Positions 13,520-21,790 of a stretch of 32,542 bases of DNA are shown one piece after another. Origin of the DNA: an uncultured Flavobacteriaceae bacterium (GTDB taxonomy: Bacteria; Bacteroidota; Bacteroidia; Flavobacteriales; Flavobacteriaceae); NCBI GenBank assembly GCA_913061205.1, contig CAJXVL010000003.1, positions 1-32,542 on the forward strand. The letters run 5' to 3'. Positions within the stretch are counted from its first letter, which is position 1; each line of letters starts with the position of its first letter. A program made the translations under genes and the position numbers. The notes below the pieces were generated by a model. That model was not told the DNA's origin, searched no databases, and saw nothing but the letters and a program-made list of their open reading frames with translations.

Positions 13520-14782
13520 ATGTATGAAAATAATTTAGCTTTCGCTATCCAAAAAGATCAAGCCGATCCATTAAAAAACTACCGAAAAGAATTTTTAATC
13601 CCAACAAATAATGAGGGTATAGAATTGGTGTACCTTTGTGGAAACTCTTTAGGTTTACAACCAAAAAAAACATCGAATTATTTACAACAAGAGCTTAATG
13701 ATTGGGCTAAATTTGGAGTTGAAGGACATACAGATGCTAAAAACCCGTGGTTGCCTTATCATGAATTTTTAACAAATTCTATGGCAAAAATAGTGGGTGC
13801 GAAGCCAAGTGAAATTGTGATCATGAATAGCCTTACTACCAACCTTCATTTAATGATGGTTTCTTTTTATCAACCAACAAAAAGTAAGTACAAAATAGTT
13901 GTTGAAAGTGATGCTTTTCCATCCGATAAATATGCGATGGAAAGCCAGTTAAAATTTCATGGCTATGATGCAAATGATGGATTAATTTTATGGAAACCCC
14001 GTGAGGGCGAAAATTTATGTCGATTAGAGGATTTAGAAAAAATAATGGAAGACCAAGGTGATGAAATTGCATTATTAATGATTGGAAGCACTAATTATTA
14101 CTCAGGTCAATTATATCCATTAAAAAAAATTACTGAATTAGGACATAAACACAATAGCCTAGTAGGTTTTGATTTAGCTCACGGTGTTGGAAACATCCAA
14201 CCTAATTTACATGAAACTGGAGCAGATTTTGCAGTGTGGTGTACTTATAAATATTTAAATAGTGGTCCAGGGAGTTTAGGTGGTTGTTTTGTTCACGAAC
14301 GTCATGCTAATAATACCGATTTAAATCGATTCGCAGGCTGGTGGGGACACAATAAACAAACTCGTTTTAATATGCGCCATGAATTTGACGCGATACCTGG
14401 TGCTGAAGGATGGCAATTAAGCAATCCTGCCATACTATCAATGGCTGCAATTAGAGCTTCTTTAGATTTATTTGAAGCTGCAGGTTTTAAGAACATCATC
14501 AAAAAATCTAAATCACTTACTGGTTTTTTAGAGTTTTTAATTAACGAATTAAATGACGACAGAATAAATATCATCACTCCTGAAAATCCAGAAGAAAGAG
14601 GCTGTCAATTATCAATTCAGGTGAAGAGTGCCAATAAAAATTTACATACGCAACTAACAAAGAATGGTGTGATAAGTGATTGGAGAGAACCCGATGTTAT
14701 AAGAGTAGCACCTGCACCACTTTATAATAGCTATCAAGATGTATTTGAATTTGTTCAACGATTAAAAAAAGTGTTAAATTAA
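13520..14782 (+). CDS. kynU: Kynureninase
   Basis: 420 aa, typical length. It is a PLP enzyme that cleaves kynurenine or 3-hydroxykynurenine to (3-hydroxy)anthranilate plus alanine. Family signatures are YLCGNSLGLQPKKT near the N-terminus, FDLAHGVGN (PLP Asp/His region), WCTYKYLNSGPG with Schiff-base Lys244, and a conserved FAGWWGH. First gene of the seven-gene cluster; a 134-base gap separates it from kmo, so kmo may have an extra promoter. Confidence 0.96.
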   Translation: MYENNLAFAIQKDQADPLKNYRKEFLIPTNNEGIELVYLCGNSLGLQPKKTSNYLQQELNDWAKFGVEGHTDAKNPWLPYHEFLTNSMAKIVGAKPSEIVIMNSLTTNLHLMMVSFYQPTKSKYKIVVESDAFPSDKYAMESQLKFHGYDANDGLILWKPREGENLCRLEDLEKIMEDQGDEIALLMIGSTNYYSGQLYPLKKITELGHKHNSLVGFDLAHGVGNIQPNLHETGADFAVWCTYKYLNSGPGSLGGCFVHERHANNTDLNRFAGWWGHNKQTRFNMRHEFDAIPGAEGWQLSNPAILSMAAIRASLDLFEAAGFKNIIKKSKSLTGFLEFLINELNDDRINIITPENPEERGCQLSIQVKSANKNLHTQLTKNGVISDWREPDVIRVAPAPLYNSYQDVFEFVQRLKKVLN

Positions 14783-14916
14783 TAAGACTAGTAAATTAAT
14801 TTTTTTTCACCCAAAGAAACCGAAGATTTGTTAAAACTAATAATAAAATAAAAAAATAAGTAGATGACTAATAACGAGCAGCAATTGACCTTTGAAAAAA
14901 CAATAAATATAGATCC

Positions 14917-16317
14917 ATGAAAACTAAAAAAGAACAAGTTTTAATTATTGGAGCAGGATTATGTGGCAGTCTACTCGCATTACGTTTAGGCCAAAGAGGC
15001 TATGATGTAACCTTAGTAGAAAAACGCCCAGATTTAAGAATGGTAGGTCAAGATGCAGGACGCTCTATAAATTTATCTCTTTCTGATCGTGGAGTGAAAG
15101 CAATGAGAATGGTAGGTCTGCAAGATGAAATAGAAAAACTATGCATACCTATGATTGGTAGGATGATTCATGATATTAGCGGTCATAAATTTATGAGTCT
15201 TTATAGTGGTAAAGAAGATAAATATATTAATTCTATATCGCGTCCTGGATTAAATATGTTATTACTTGATACTGCAGAAAAATTACCAAATGTACAATTG
15301 CATTTTAATAAAAGTTGTGAGTCTATAGATTTTAAAAACACGATGGCAGTTTTTGAAGATTATGATACTAAAGAAAAAATTACCTACAATGCTGATCTTA
15401 TTTTTGGCACTGATGGAGCAGGCTCTGTAGTTAGAAACAATATGTTTGTGAATAAAGATCTTAGATTAAGTTTTTCGATTGATTGGTTGAGCCATAGTTA
15501 TAAAGAGTTAACAATACCAGCAACAGAAAACGGTGACTTCAGATCAGAACAAAATGCACTACACATTTGGCCTAGAGGGGAAAATATGTTGATATCATTA
15601 CCTAATCTTGACGGTAGTTTTACGGTTACCCTATTTTTAGCTCATGAAACTGGAAAAGATAATTTTGAAAATTTAAATACTCCAGAAAAAGTTTCTAACT
15701 ATTTTGAAAGAGAATATCCCGATGCAAAAGCATTAATGCCTAATTTAACAGAGGAATTTTTTGAAAACCCAACAGGTCGATTAGGTACTGTAAAATGTCA
15801 TCCTTGGAATACTTATGGAAAAACACTACTTATTGGAGATTCTGCTCACGCAATTGTACCTTTTTATGGTCAAGGAATGAATGCTTCTTTTGAAGATGTT
15901 GTTGTTTTAGATAAATTTATTGAAAAGTATGAAGGAGATTGGGGAAAAACTTTTTCTGAATTTCAAAAAGAAAGAAAAGTAGATGCCGATGCCATTGCAG
16001 ATCTTGCTATTGATAATTTTTATGAAATGAAAGAGCATACCGCAAACCCTTTATTTCAGAAAAAAAGAAAATTAGAAGTAGCTTTTGAAGATCATTATCC
16101 AGGCAAATACAATTCGAAATATTCCTTAGTAACTTTTAATGCAGACATTCCTTATTCTGAGGCTATGAAAAGAGGAAGAGCACAAGATAAAGCAATTTTA
16201 AAATTATTAGACGGTGGCAAATTAACAGATTCTGTGAGTTTAGAAGAAAAACTTAGTTTGGTATTAAATGAGACAAAAAATATTTTACAAGATGATGATG
16301 CAGCAAAAAAATTATAA
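14917..16317 (+). CDS. kmo: Kynurenine 3-monooxygenase (FAD)
   Basis: 466 aa. The N-terminal FAD motif is GAGLCG (12-17) with E35 at the end of strand 2. The second FAD motif is LLIGDSAHAIVPFYGQGMNA with D308. ISRPGLNMLLL, in the conserved substrate/FAD region, is also present. It hydroxylates L-kynurenine with NADPH and oxygen to 3-hydroxykynurenine, the substrate of the kynureninase encoded upstream. Eukaryotic enzymes carry C-terminal membrane helices; the C-terminus here is soluble. The RidA gene starts 3 bases after the stop. Confidence 0.95.
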   Translation: MKTKKEQVLIIGAGLCGSLLALRLGQRGYDVTLVEKRPDLRMVGQDAGRSINLSLSDRGVKAMRMVGLQDEIEKLCIPMIGRMIHDISGHKFMSLYSGKEDKYINSISRPGLNMLLLDTAEKLPNVQLHFNKSCESIDFKNTMAVFEDYDTKEKITYNADLIFGTDGAGSVVRNNMFVNKDLRLSFSIDWLSHSYKELTIPATENGDFRSEQNALHIWPRGENMLISLPNLDGSFTVTLFLAHETGKDNFENLNTPEKVSNYFEREYPDAKALMPNLTEEFFENPTGRLGTVKCHPWNTYGKTLLIGDSAHAIVPFYGQGMNASFEDVVVLDKFIEKYEGDWGKTFSEFQKERKVDADAIADLAIDNFYEMKEHTANPLFQKKRKLEVAFEDHYPGKYNSKYSLVTFNADIPYSEAMKRGRAQDKAILKLLDGGKLTDSVSLEEKLSLVLNETKNILQDDDAAKKL

Positions 16318-16320
16318 TCC

Positions 16321-16737
16321 ATGAAAAATAAAGAATTAGAAAAAAAAGTTACTCCAAGAGGAGCCTATCCACATGTTAAAAGAGCAGGTGATTTTATATT
16401 GGTTTCAGGAACTAGTTCACGTAGACCAGACAACACCATAGCAGGAGTCGATATCATTGATGAAATGGGAACTAAACATTTAAACATTGAAGCCCAAACA
16501 TGCGAAGTGCTTAACAATATTAATAATAATTTAAAAAAAGTTGGAGCTTCATTAAAAGACATCGTAGATGTATCTACTTTTTTGGTAAATATGAATGATT
16601 TTGCTGGATATAATAAAGCCTATGCAAAATTTTTTGATAAAGAAACGGGACCAACAAGAACAACTGTAGCTGTTCATCAATTACCACATCCAGATTTAGT
16701 GATAGAAATTAAAGTGATGGCATATAAACCTTTATAA
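16321..16737 (+). CDS. RidA/YjgF-family protein, probable 2-aminomuconate deaminase
   Basis: 138 aa. The N-terminal [21 protein letters not shown] and the C-terminal [25 protein letters not shown] mark the RidA fold, with the arginine of the TRT motif expected to bind the substrate carboxylate. In this setting it most likely hydrolyses 2-aminomuconate to 4-oxalocrotonate plus ammonia (the NbaF/AmnD role). The family assignment is strong; the specific reaction is inferred from the neighbours kmo and the semialdehyde dehydrogenase. Confidence 0.87.
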   Translation: MKNKELEKKVTPRGAYPHVKRAGDFILVSGTSSRRPDNTIAGVDIIDEMGTKHLNIEAQTCEVLNNINNNLKKVGASLKDIVDVSTFLVNMNDFAGYNKAYAKFFDKETGPTRTTVAVHQLPHPDLVIEIKVMAYKPL

Positions 16738-16742
16738 TATTT

Positions 16743-18197
16743 ATGGGTATGAAAAAAATACTAAACTATATTGACGGATCATATTGTGAACCATTCACAC
16801 AAGATTGGTTAGATAATTATAATCCTTCAAAAGGAGCGGTATATTCAAAAATTGCATCTTCCTCTTCAATAGATGTAGATAAGGCATATCAAGCTGCAAA
16901 AAAAGCATTTCCTTCGTGGTCTAACACAACTATCGATGAGCGCAGTGCTATTCTTTTAAAAATAGCGAATCTAATTGACGATAATTTAGATATGCTTGCA
17001 GAAGCAGAATCATTAGACAATGGAAAACCATTGAGCTTAGCAAAAACTGTTGATATTCCAAGAGCATCTAGTAATTTTAGATTTTTCGCACATGCCATTA
17101 CACAATTTGCTAGTGAAGCACATGAAAGTGTTGGATTAGATACCATGAACTTTACTTTAAGACAAGCTATTGGAGTTGTAGGATGTATTTCCCCTTGGAA
17201 TTTACCATTGTACTTATTTACTTGGAAAATTGCTCCGGCCATTGCCGCAGGGAATACTGTTGTTGCAAAACCCAGTGAAGTTACTCCTATGACGGCATTT
17301 TTATTAGGAAAAATTTGTACTCAAGCTGGATTACCAAATGGGGTTTTAAATATTATTAATGGAACTGGCCCTTCTGTAGGTCAAGCTATTGTTGAACATC
17401 CAAACATTAAAGCAATTTCATTTACAGGTGGAACTAAAACTGGTGAATCAATTGCGAGAACAGCAGCACCTATGTTTAAAAAATTATCATTAGAACTAGG
17501 TGGTAAAAACCCAAACATCATTTTTGCAGATTGTAACTATGAAAAAATGCTTTCAATTACTGTAAAATCATCTTTTGCAAATCAGGGACAAATTTGCTTA
17601 TGTGGAAGTAGAATTTTTGTAGAAAAATCAATCTATTCAAAATTTAAAAATGATTTCATTTCCAGAGTTAAACAATTAAAAATAGGGAATCCATTTGATT
17701 CTTCTACTCAAATTGGTGCTTTGGTATCAAAACCTCATCTTGATAAAGTAATGTCTTATATTGATTTAGCTAAAGAAGAAAATGGAAAAGTTTTATATGG
17801 TGGTAATAAGGTGATAGTTAAGGGATCTGAAAATGGATATTATCTTGAGCCTACTATTATAGAGGTTACAGATAATAATTGTCGTGTAAATCAAGAAGAA
17901 ATTTTTGGTCCCATGGTAACTATCATGTCTTTTGATACTGAAAAAGAAGTTTTAGAAATGGCAAATAATGTCAAGTACGGGCTTTCGGCTACCTTGTGGA
18001 CTAGTAATTTGGATAGAACTATGAGAATGTCAAAACAAATAGAATCTGGAATTGTTTGGGTAAACACTTGGCTTAATAGAGATTTAAGAACTCCTTTTGG
18101 CGGAGTTAAAAACAGTGGTGTAGGTCGCGAAGGGGGCTTTGAAGCTTTAAAATTTTTTACAGAATCTAAAAATATTTGCATTAAATATGATAATTAA
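16743..18197 (+). CDS. 2-aminomuconate 6-semialdehyde dehydrogenase (ALDH family)
   Basis: 484 aa; an ATG at 16749 is an equally possible start. Catalytic residues are N153 (SPWNLP), E251 (LELGGKNP) and C285 (NQGQICLCGSRIFV). The CLC around the nucleophile resembles human ALDH8A1 and bacterial aminomuconate/hydroxymuconate semialdehyde dehydrogenases. It should oxidise 2-aminomuconate semialdehyde with NAD+ to 2-aminomuconate, the substrate of the RidA protein encoded 5 bases upstream. 2-hydroxymuconate semialdehyde dehydrogenase is the main alternative, but the gene context favours the amino compound. Confidence 0.9.
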   Translation: MGMKKILNYIDGSYCEPFTQDWLDNYNPSKGAVYSKIASSSSIDVDKAYQAAKKAFPSWSNTTIDERSAILLKIANLIDDNLDMLAEAESLDNGKPLSLAKTVDIPRASSNFRFFAHAITQFASEAHESVGLDTMNFTLRQAIGVVGCISPWNLPLYLFTWKIAPAIAAGNTVVAKPSEVTPMTAFLLGKICTQAGLPNGVLNIINGTGPSVGQAIVEHPNIKAISFTGGTKTGESIARTAAPMFKKLSLELGGKNPNIIFADCNYEKMLSITVKSSFANQGQICLCGSRIFVEKSIYSKFKNDFISRVKQLKIGNPFDSSTQIGALVSKPHLDKVMSYIDLAKEENGKVLYGGNKVIVKGSENGYYLEPTIIEVTDNNCRVNQEEIFGPMVTIMSFDTEKEVLEMANNVKYGLSATLWTSNLDRTMRMSKQIESGIVWVNTWLNRDLRTPFGGVKNSGVGREGGFEALKFFTESKNICIKYDN

Positions 18198-18213
18198 TTA
18201 TTGAAATAAATAT

Positions 18214-18996
18214 ATGAATCTTAATTTAAAAAACAAAAATGCATTAATCTGTGGAAGCACAGCTGGTATTGGAAAAGCAACTGCAATGGAATTAGCTGAT
18301 CTTGGCGCAAACATAACATTGATTGCTCGCAATGAAGATAAACTAAAGAAAGTACTCTTTGAATTACCAACTAATCAAGGTCAAAACCACAATTATATGA
18401 AAGCTGATTTTAATGATCCAAATTCATTAAAAGAAGCGCTATCAAATAATTCCTCTAGGAAGTATCATATTCTTTTAAATAATACCGGTGGACCAAAAGG
18501 AGGACCTATACTTAATGCCGATCTTTCAGAATTTACGAATACTTTTTCGCAACATTTACTTTGCAACCATTTATTAGTTCAAGCAGTTGTTTCTGGAATG
18601 AAAGAAAATGGATATGGAAGAATTATCAATATAATATCTACTTCAGTAAAACAACCCATTGAAGGATTAGGAGTTAGTAACACCATACGTGGAGCTGTTG
18701 CAAATTGGAGTAAAACTTTAGCTTCTGAACTAGGACCATTTGGAATTACAGTTAACAATGTCTTGCCTGGAGCTACAGCTACAGAACGTTTGGATCAAAT
18801 TATGGTAAACGTTGGTAAAAAGATTGGAAAATCTCCTGAAGAAGCGGGTGAGATCATGAGAAGTACTATTCCAGCTAGAAGATTTGCCCAACCTGAAGAA
18901 GTAGCATATGCAGTTGTATTTTTAGCAAGTGAAGCAGCAGGATATATCAATGGTATTAATTTACCAGTTGATGGCGGTAGAACTAAAAGCTTATAG
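18214..18996 (+). CDS. Atypical short-chain dehydrogenase/reductase in the kynurenine cluster
   Basis: 260 aa. The cofactor motif CGSTAGIGKA (13-22) and the structural LLNNTGGPKGGP are intact. The catalytic region is unusual: Ser142/Ser144 are present, but the YxxxK position reads SNTIR (155-159), so the general-base Tyr is Ser and the Lys is Arg. This fits a known divergent SDR subgroup that departs from the standard tetrad. Its role in the pathway is not established; possibilities are reduction of a muconate-type intermediate or a non-redox function. It lies 16 bases after the dehydrogenase and 50 bases before ACMS decarboxylase. Confidence 0.85.
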   Translation: MNLNLKNKNALICGSTAGIGKATAMELADLGANITLIARNEDKLKKVLFELPTNQGQNHNYMKADFNDPNSLKEALSNNSSRKYHILLNNTGGPKGGPILNADLSEFTNTFSQHLLCNHLLVQAVVSGMKENGYGRIINIISTSVKQPIEGLGVSNTIRGAVANWSKTLASELGPFGITVNNVLPGATATERLDQIMVNVGKKIGKSPEEAGEIMRSTIPARRFAQPEEVAYAVVFLASEAAGYINGINLPVDGGRTKSL

Positions 18997-19023
18997 AAAA
19001 CTCATATAACGAACATTAAAAGA

Positions 19024-19042
19024 TACCGGATCAAGTTCGGCA
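19024..19042. repeat. Single GC-rich palindromic element (REP-like remnant)
   Basis: CCGGA (19026-19030) / TTCGG (19036-19040) around TCAAG, with an outer T/A pair, is clearly more GC-rich than its surroundings. It resembles the CCGAACTTGATTCGG type of dispersed palindrome that I recall from flavobacterial intergenic regions. No second copy is visible in this window, so the identity is tentative. Confidence 0.35.
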
Positions 19043-19046
19043 ATTT

Positions 19047-20129
19047 ATGGAACGAAAATTAAGAATCAACGGACACTCACACCTCCTTCCTTATCCAGAA
19101 GAAATCCCTCAGTTTATGAAAGATAATGGTATTTTTTGGGTTGATAAGGATCGTAATTTCATGCTTCAAAAAAATTGGAAACGACCTGTAACAGACTCTA
19201 GTTTCTTTTTAAATGAAAAACTAGAATGGATGGAAAAATTTAAAATTGATCATGCAGTCGTTTTAAATCTATCTCAACTTTATGGAAATGGATTGCGATT
19301 AGAAGAGATGAAGAAAGCACTTCGATTTCAAAATGATTTTAATGCTAAAGTTCAACAAAATCATCCTTCAAAATTTACCTGCGGTTTTGTAGTACACCCT
19401 GGCTATGGAAGAGGTGCCTTGTTGGAAATAGAAAGATGTGTGGAGCAATTAGGTTTAAATTTACTTTGTTTACCAACCCATTATATGGACACCATAGGTA
19501 CTTGGCGGTGTATTTTTGATAAAGAAAATGAACCTATTTTTGAATTGGCCAATAAATACAATCTTGCTTTAGAAATTCATCCTTATGATGGTGAAAAATT
19601 TATAAAATTAGAAAATACTGCTTGGCGTTTTCATTTAATATGGATGTTAGCTCAATGTGCTGATGCTTATCATTTTTTTACATTAAATGGATATGCTGAT
19701 AAATTTCCAAATATGAGAACTTGTTTTGCTCATGGAGGTCAGTTGGCTCAAATGAACTTAGGAAGACGTATTCAAGGGTTTGATGGAAGACCTGATTTAT
19801 TTGAGGGTAAAGTACATCCAAGGAAATCGGTTGCTCATAAAAATATTTTCTTCGACACATTAGTCCACGATACAGGTTCTTTACAATTAATGGTAAAAAA
19901 CCAAACTTCAAAGCAAATAATTATGGGCTTAGATGATCCTTATCCTTTGGGTGAAATGGAAAGTGAAAATCAATCCTCGTATCCAGGAAAAATTTTAGAT
20001 TTAGCACAAGAACAAAAAATATTAACCACAGAAGAATGTGATGCAATATGGGATCATAATGTACTGCAATGGTTATTTGGTGAAAATAAAAAAAAGAAAC
20101 AAGATTTAATCAATAAAATACTGAGTTAA
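19047..20129 (+). CDS. 2-amino-3-carboxymuconate-6-semialdehyde decarboxylase (ACMSD)
   Basis: 360 aa amidohydrolase-fold enzyme. Metal and catalytic residues are H10 and H12 (NGHSH), H178 (LEIHPYDG), H229 (CFAHGG) and D296 (GLDDPYPLGE). These positions agree within one or two residues with the Pseudomonas fluorescens enzyme as I recall it (H9, H11, H177, H228, D294). It decarboxylates ACMS to 2-aminomuconate semialdehyde and diverts flux away from spontaneous quinolinate formation. Its substrate comes from 3-hydroxyanthranilate dioxygenase, whose gene is not in the window. Confidence 0.95.
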   Translation: MERKLRINGHSHLLPYPEEIPQFMKDNGIFWVDKDRNFMLQKNWKRPVTDSSFFLNEKLEWMEKFKIDHAVVLNLSQLYGNGLRLEEMKKALRFQNDFNAKVQQNHPSKFTCGFVVHPGYGRGALLEIERCVEQLGLNLLCLPTHYMDTIGTWRCIFDKENEPIFELANKYNLALEIHPYDGEKFIKLENTAWRFHLIWMLAQCADAYHFFTLNGYADKFPNMRTCFAHGGQLAQMNLGRRIQGFDGRPDLFEGKVHPRKSVAHKNIFFDTLVHDTGSLQLMVKNQTSKQIIMGLDDPYPLGEMESENQSSYPGKILDLAQEQKILTTEECDAIWDHNVLQWLFGENKKKKQDLINKILS

Positions 20130-20133
20130 TTTA

Positions 20134-20775
20134 ATGCATTTTATATCAGAGAAACTAGATGATTATGTGATTTCTCATTCTCAAGAAGAACCAGAATTAT
20201 TACAAGAATTAAGTCGCGAAACTTGGCGAAAAGTTTTAGCACCTAGAATGTTAAGTGGTCATTTTCAAGGAAGGGTTTTAAGTATGATTTCCAAATTAAT
20301 CAATCCAAAAAACATATTAGAAATAGGGACTTATACGGGATATTCTGCTTTGTGTTTAGCAGAGGGGATGCAATCAAAAGGAAAATTACACACCATTGAC
20401 ACCAATGAAGAATTGTATGATTTACAACGAAAATATTTTAATAAGTCCAATTACGGCGATCAAATAATTCAACATGTTGGTAATGCTTTAGCTATAATCC
20501 CTAATTTAGAAGAAACTTTTGATTTAATTTTTATAGATGCTGACAAGCAAAATTATCCCAGTTATTTAGATACCTTACTACCAAAACTTAAAACTGGATC
20601 TGTTATATTAAGTGACAATGTATTATGGACAGGAAAAGTAATAGAACCATTAATTAAAGGAGATAAAGATACCGCAGCACTTTTAAAATATAATAAAATG
20701 GTAAATGATCACCCTCGACTAGAAACTGTGTTATTACCTATTCGAGACGGCTTGACGATAACAAGAGTAAAATAG
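20134..20775 (+). CDS. O-methyltransferase family 3 (COMT-like)
   Basis: 213 aa, full length for Methyltransf_3. The SAM motif is LEIGTYTGYSALCLAEGM (62-79). FDLIFIDADKQNY (with D135) and ILSDNVLW (with D161) are the metal-binding acidic positions of class I catechol/caffeoyl-CoA O-methyltransferases. It is the last gene of the cluster, 4 bases after the ACMSD stop. An ortho-hydroxylated aromatic such as 3-hydroxyanthranilate or 3-hydroxykynurenine would suit this fold, but the link may be positional only. Converges with the TatA gene with no base between stops. Confidence 0.87.
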   Translation: MHFISEKLDDYVISHSQEEPELLQELSRETWRKVLAPRMLSGHFQGRVLSMISKLINPKNILEIGTYTGYSALCLAEGMQSKGKLHTIDTNEELYDLQRKYFNKSNYGDQIIQHVGNALAIIPNLEETFDLIFIDADKQNYPSYLDTLLPKLKTGSVILSDNVLWTGKVIEPLIKGDKDTAALLKYNKMVNDHPRLETVLLPIRDGLTITRVK

Positions 20776-21093
20776 TTAAAACTTTCTCTTTATAGATCCA
20801 GTAATATCATCTACTGCATCCTTCACGTTTTTTATTTCAGGGGATATATCTTTGGTGAAATTATGCTTAAAATCATCTTTTAATTTTTCAGGAGATTCTA
20901 AATCAATTCCCTCTTTTTTTGCACTTTTATTAATTTCACTTTTAATATCGTTAGTTGCATCTTTGATTTGGCGAATACCTTTTCCCAAACCTCTAGCAAT
21001 TTCTGGAACTTTATCTGCACCAAAAACCATTACCACAATAAAAACAATGAAAAATATCTCTGCCCCACTAATAAATAAAGGAAATGTAATCAT
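20776..21093 (-). CDS. tatA: Sec-independent translocase protein TatA/TatB family
   Basis: 105 aa. A single N-terminal transmembrane helix (AEIFFIVFIVVMVFG) is followed by the conserved FG hinge and the amphipathic helix KVPEIARGLGKGIRQIKDAT, then a long acidic/basic tail. It forms the export pore or adaptor for folded proteins with twin-arginine signals. The tail is longer than in minimal TatA, so TatB-like function is possible. The start ATG lies 4 bases after a -7 box. Confidence 0.92.
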   Translation of the reverse strand: MITFPLFISGAEIFFIVFIVVMVFGADKVPEIARGLGKGIRQIKDATNDIKSEINKSAKKEGIDLESPEKLKDDFKHNFTKDISPEIKNVKDAVDDITGSIKRKF

Positions 21094-21097
21094 ATCA

Positions 21098-21125
21098 CAA
21101 ATATAAGTGTTTTGAAACTAAGCAA
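21098..21125 (-). promoter_or_regulatory. Flavobacterial promoter of the TatA gene (TTG-N17-TATATTTG)
   Basis: On the minus strand TTG (21125-21123), a 17-base spacer and TATATTTG (21105-21098) match both promoter elements. The box ends 4 bases before the ATG, so transcription should start at or within the start codon, giving a leaderless message. Confidence 0.6.
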
Positions 21126-21148
21126 AGCAATCAAAAAAGGTTCAGTTA

Positions 21149-21176
21149 TTGTATCATTATAAAAGTTCTATATTTG
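21149..21176 (+). promoter_or_regulatory. Flavobacterial promoter of the haem_bd gene (TTG-N17-TATATTTG)
   Basis: TTG (21149-21151), 17 bases and TATATTTG (21169-21176) match the -33/-7 consensus exactly. The box ends 24 bases before the ATG at 21201. It is the mirror of the TatA promoter, 23 bases away. Confidence 0.65.
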
Positions 21177-21200
21177 TATGTGACCTAAATTTAAAAATTA

Positions 21201-21683
21201 ATGAAATTTTTGAAATTAAAGAAAAAAAGAAAACTTATAATAGTCTATATAATTGCAACCAAGTTACTATTTGTTGGATTACAATTTTTACCTGTAAATA
21301 AACCTAAAATAATAGTTGATAATCCTAATGATTTAATAGCAGCTACTAACATACCAAAAAATATAGCTTTAAAATTAAAAACTTCATGTTACGACTGTCA
21401 TTCTAATGAAACAAAACTACCCTGGTATTCCTCTATTGCTCCAACAAAATGGTTTATTTATAAACATGTAAATGAAGGGAGAAAAGAGTTGAATTTTTCT
21501 ATTTGGAATACTTTAAATAAAGAGGAAAAAGCAGAAAAGCTAAATGAAATATCAACTGTTGTATATGGTGATGAAATGCCTTTAAAAAAATATACTATTG
21601 TACATCGCACAGCAAAATTATCTAAAGAAGATAAAGAAGATATTATTAATTGGGCTGATCAACTATTAGGATCATTCTATTAA
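21201..21683 (+). CDS. Membrane-anchored haem-binding domain protein (haem_bd family)
   Basis: 160 aa. An N-terminal Lys-rich stretch and a transmembrane helix (12-30) anchor a periplasmic domain. The c-type haem motif CYDCH (Cys63, Cys66, His67) sits in SCYDCHSNETKLPWYSSIAP, the recognisable core of the haem_bd family, and DEMPLKKYTIVHRTAKLSKEDKEDIINWA completes the domain with a Met that could be the distal ligand. Probably a small redox or sensing cytochrome; the electron partner is unknown. Own promoter and terminator. Confidence 0.9.
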   Translation: MKFLKLKKKRKLIIVYIIATKLLFVGLQFLPVNKPKIIVDNPNDLIAATNIPKNIALKLKTSCYDCHSNETKLPWYSSIAPTKWFIYKHVNEGRKELNFSIWNTLNKEEKAEKLNEISTVVYGDEMPLKKYTIVHRTAKLSKEDKEDIINWADQLLGSFY

Positions 21684-21721
21684 TAGTACCTCAACTATAA
21701 GAGATTAAGTCTCCTTAAATC

Positions 21722-21760
21722 AAAAAGCCACTAATCAAGTTTTAATTAGTGGCTTTTTTT
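21722..21760. terminator. Bidirectional intrinsic terminator
   Basis: AAAAAGCCACTAAT (21722-21735) pairs perfectly with ATTAGTGGCTTTTT (21745-21758) around a 9-base loop, and the T run continues to 21760. It serves both the haem_bd gene and the convergent M1 peptidase gene. Confidence 0.9.
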
Positions 21761-21790
21761 AATATCGATTTAACTCTACAAGATTTAATG

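Noticed and set aside
17891-18181. Minus-strand frame inside the aldehyde dehydrogenase gene
   Set aside because: Antisense shadow of a highly conserved coding region with no motif of its own.
18214-18996. Calling the SDR gene fabG
   Set aside because: It lacks the Tyr-x3-Lys pair and sits in a kynurenine catabolic operon, not among fatty acid synthesis genes.
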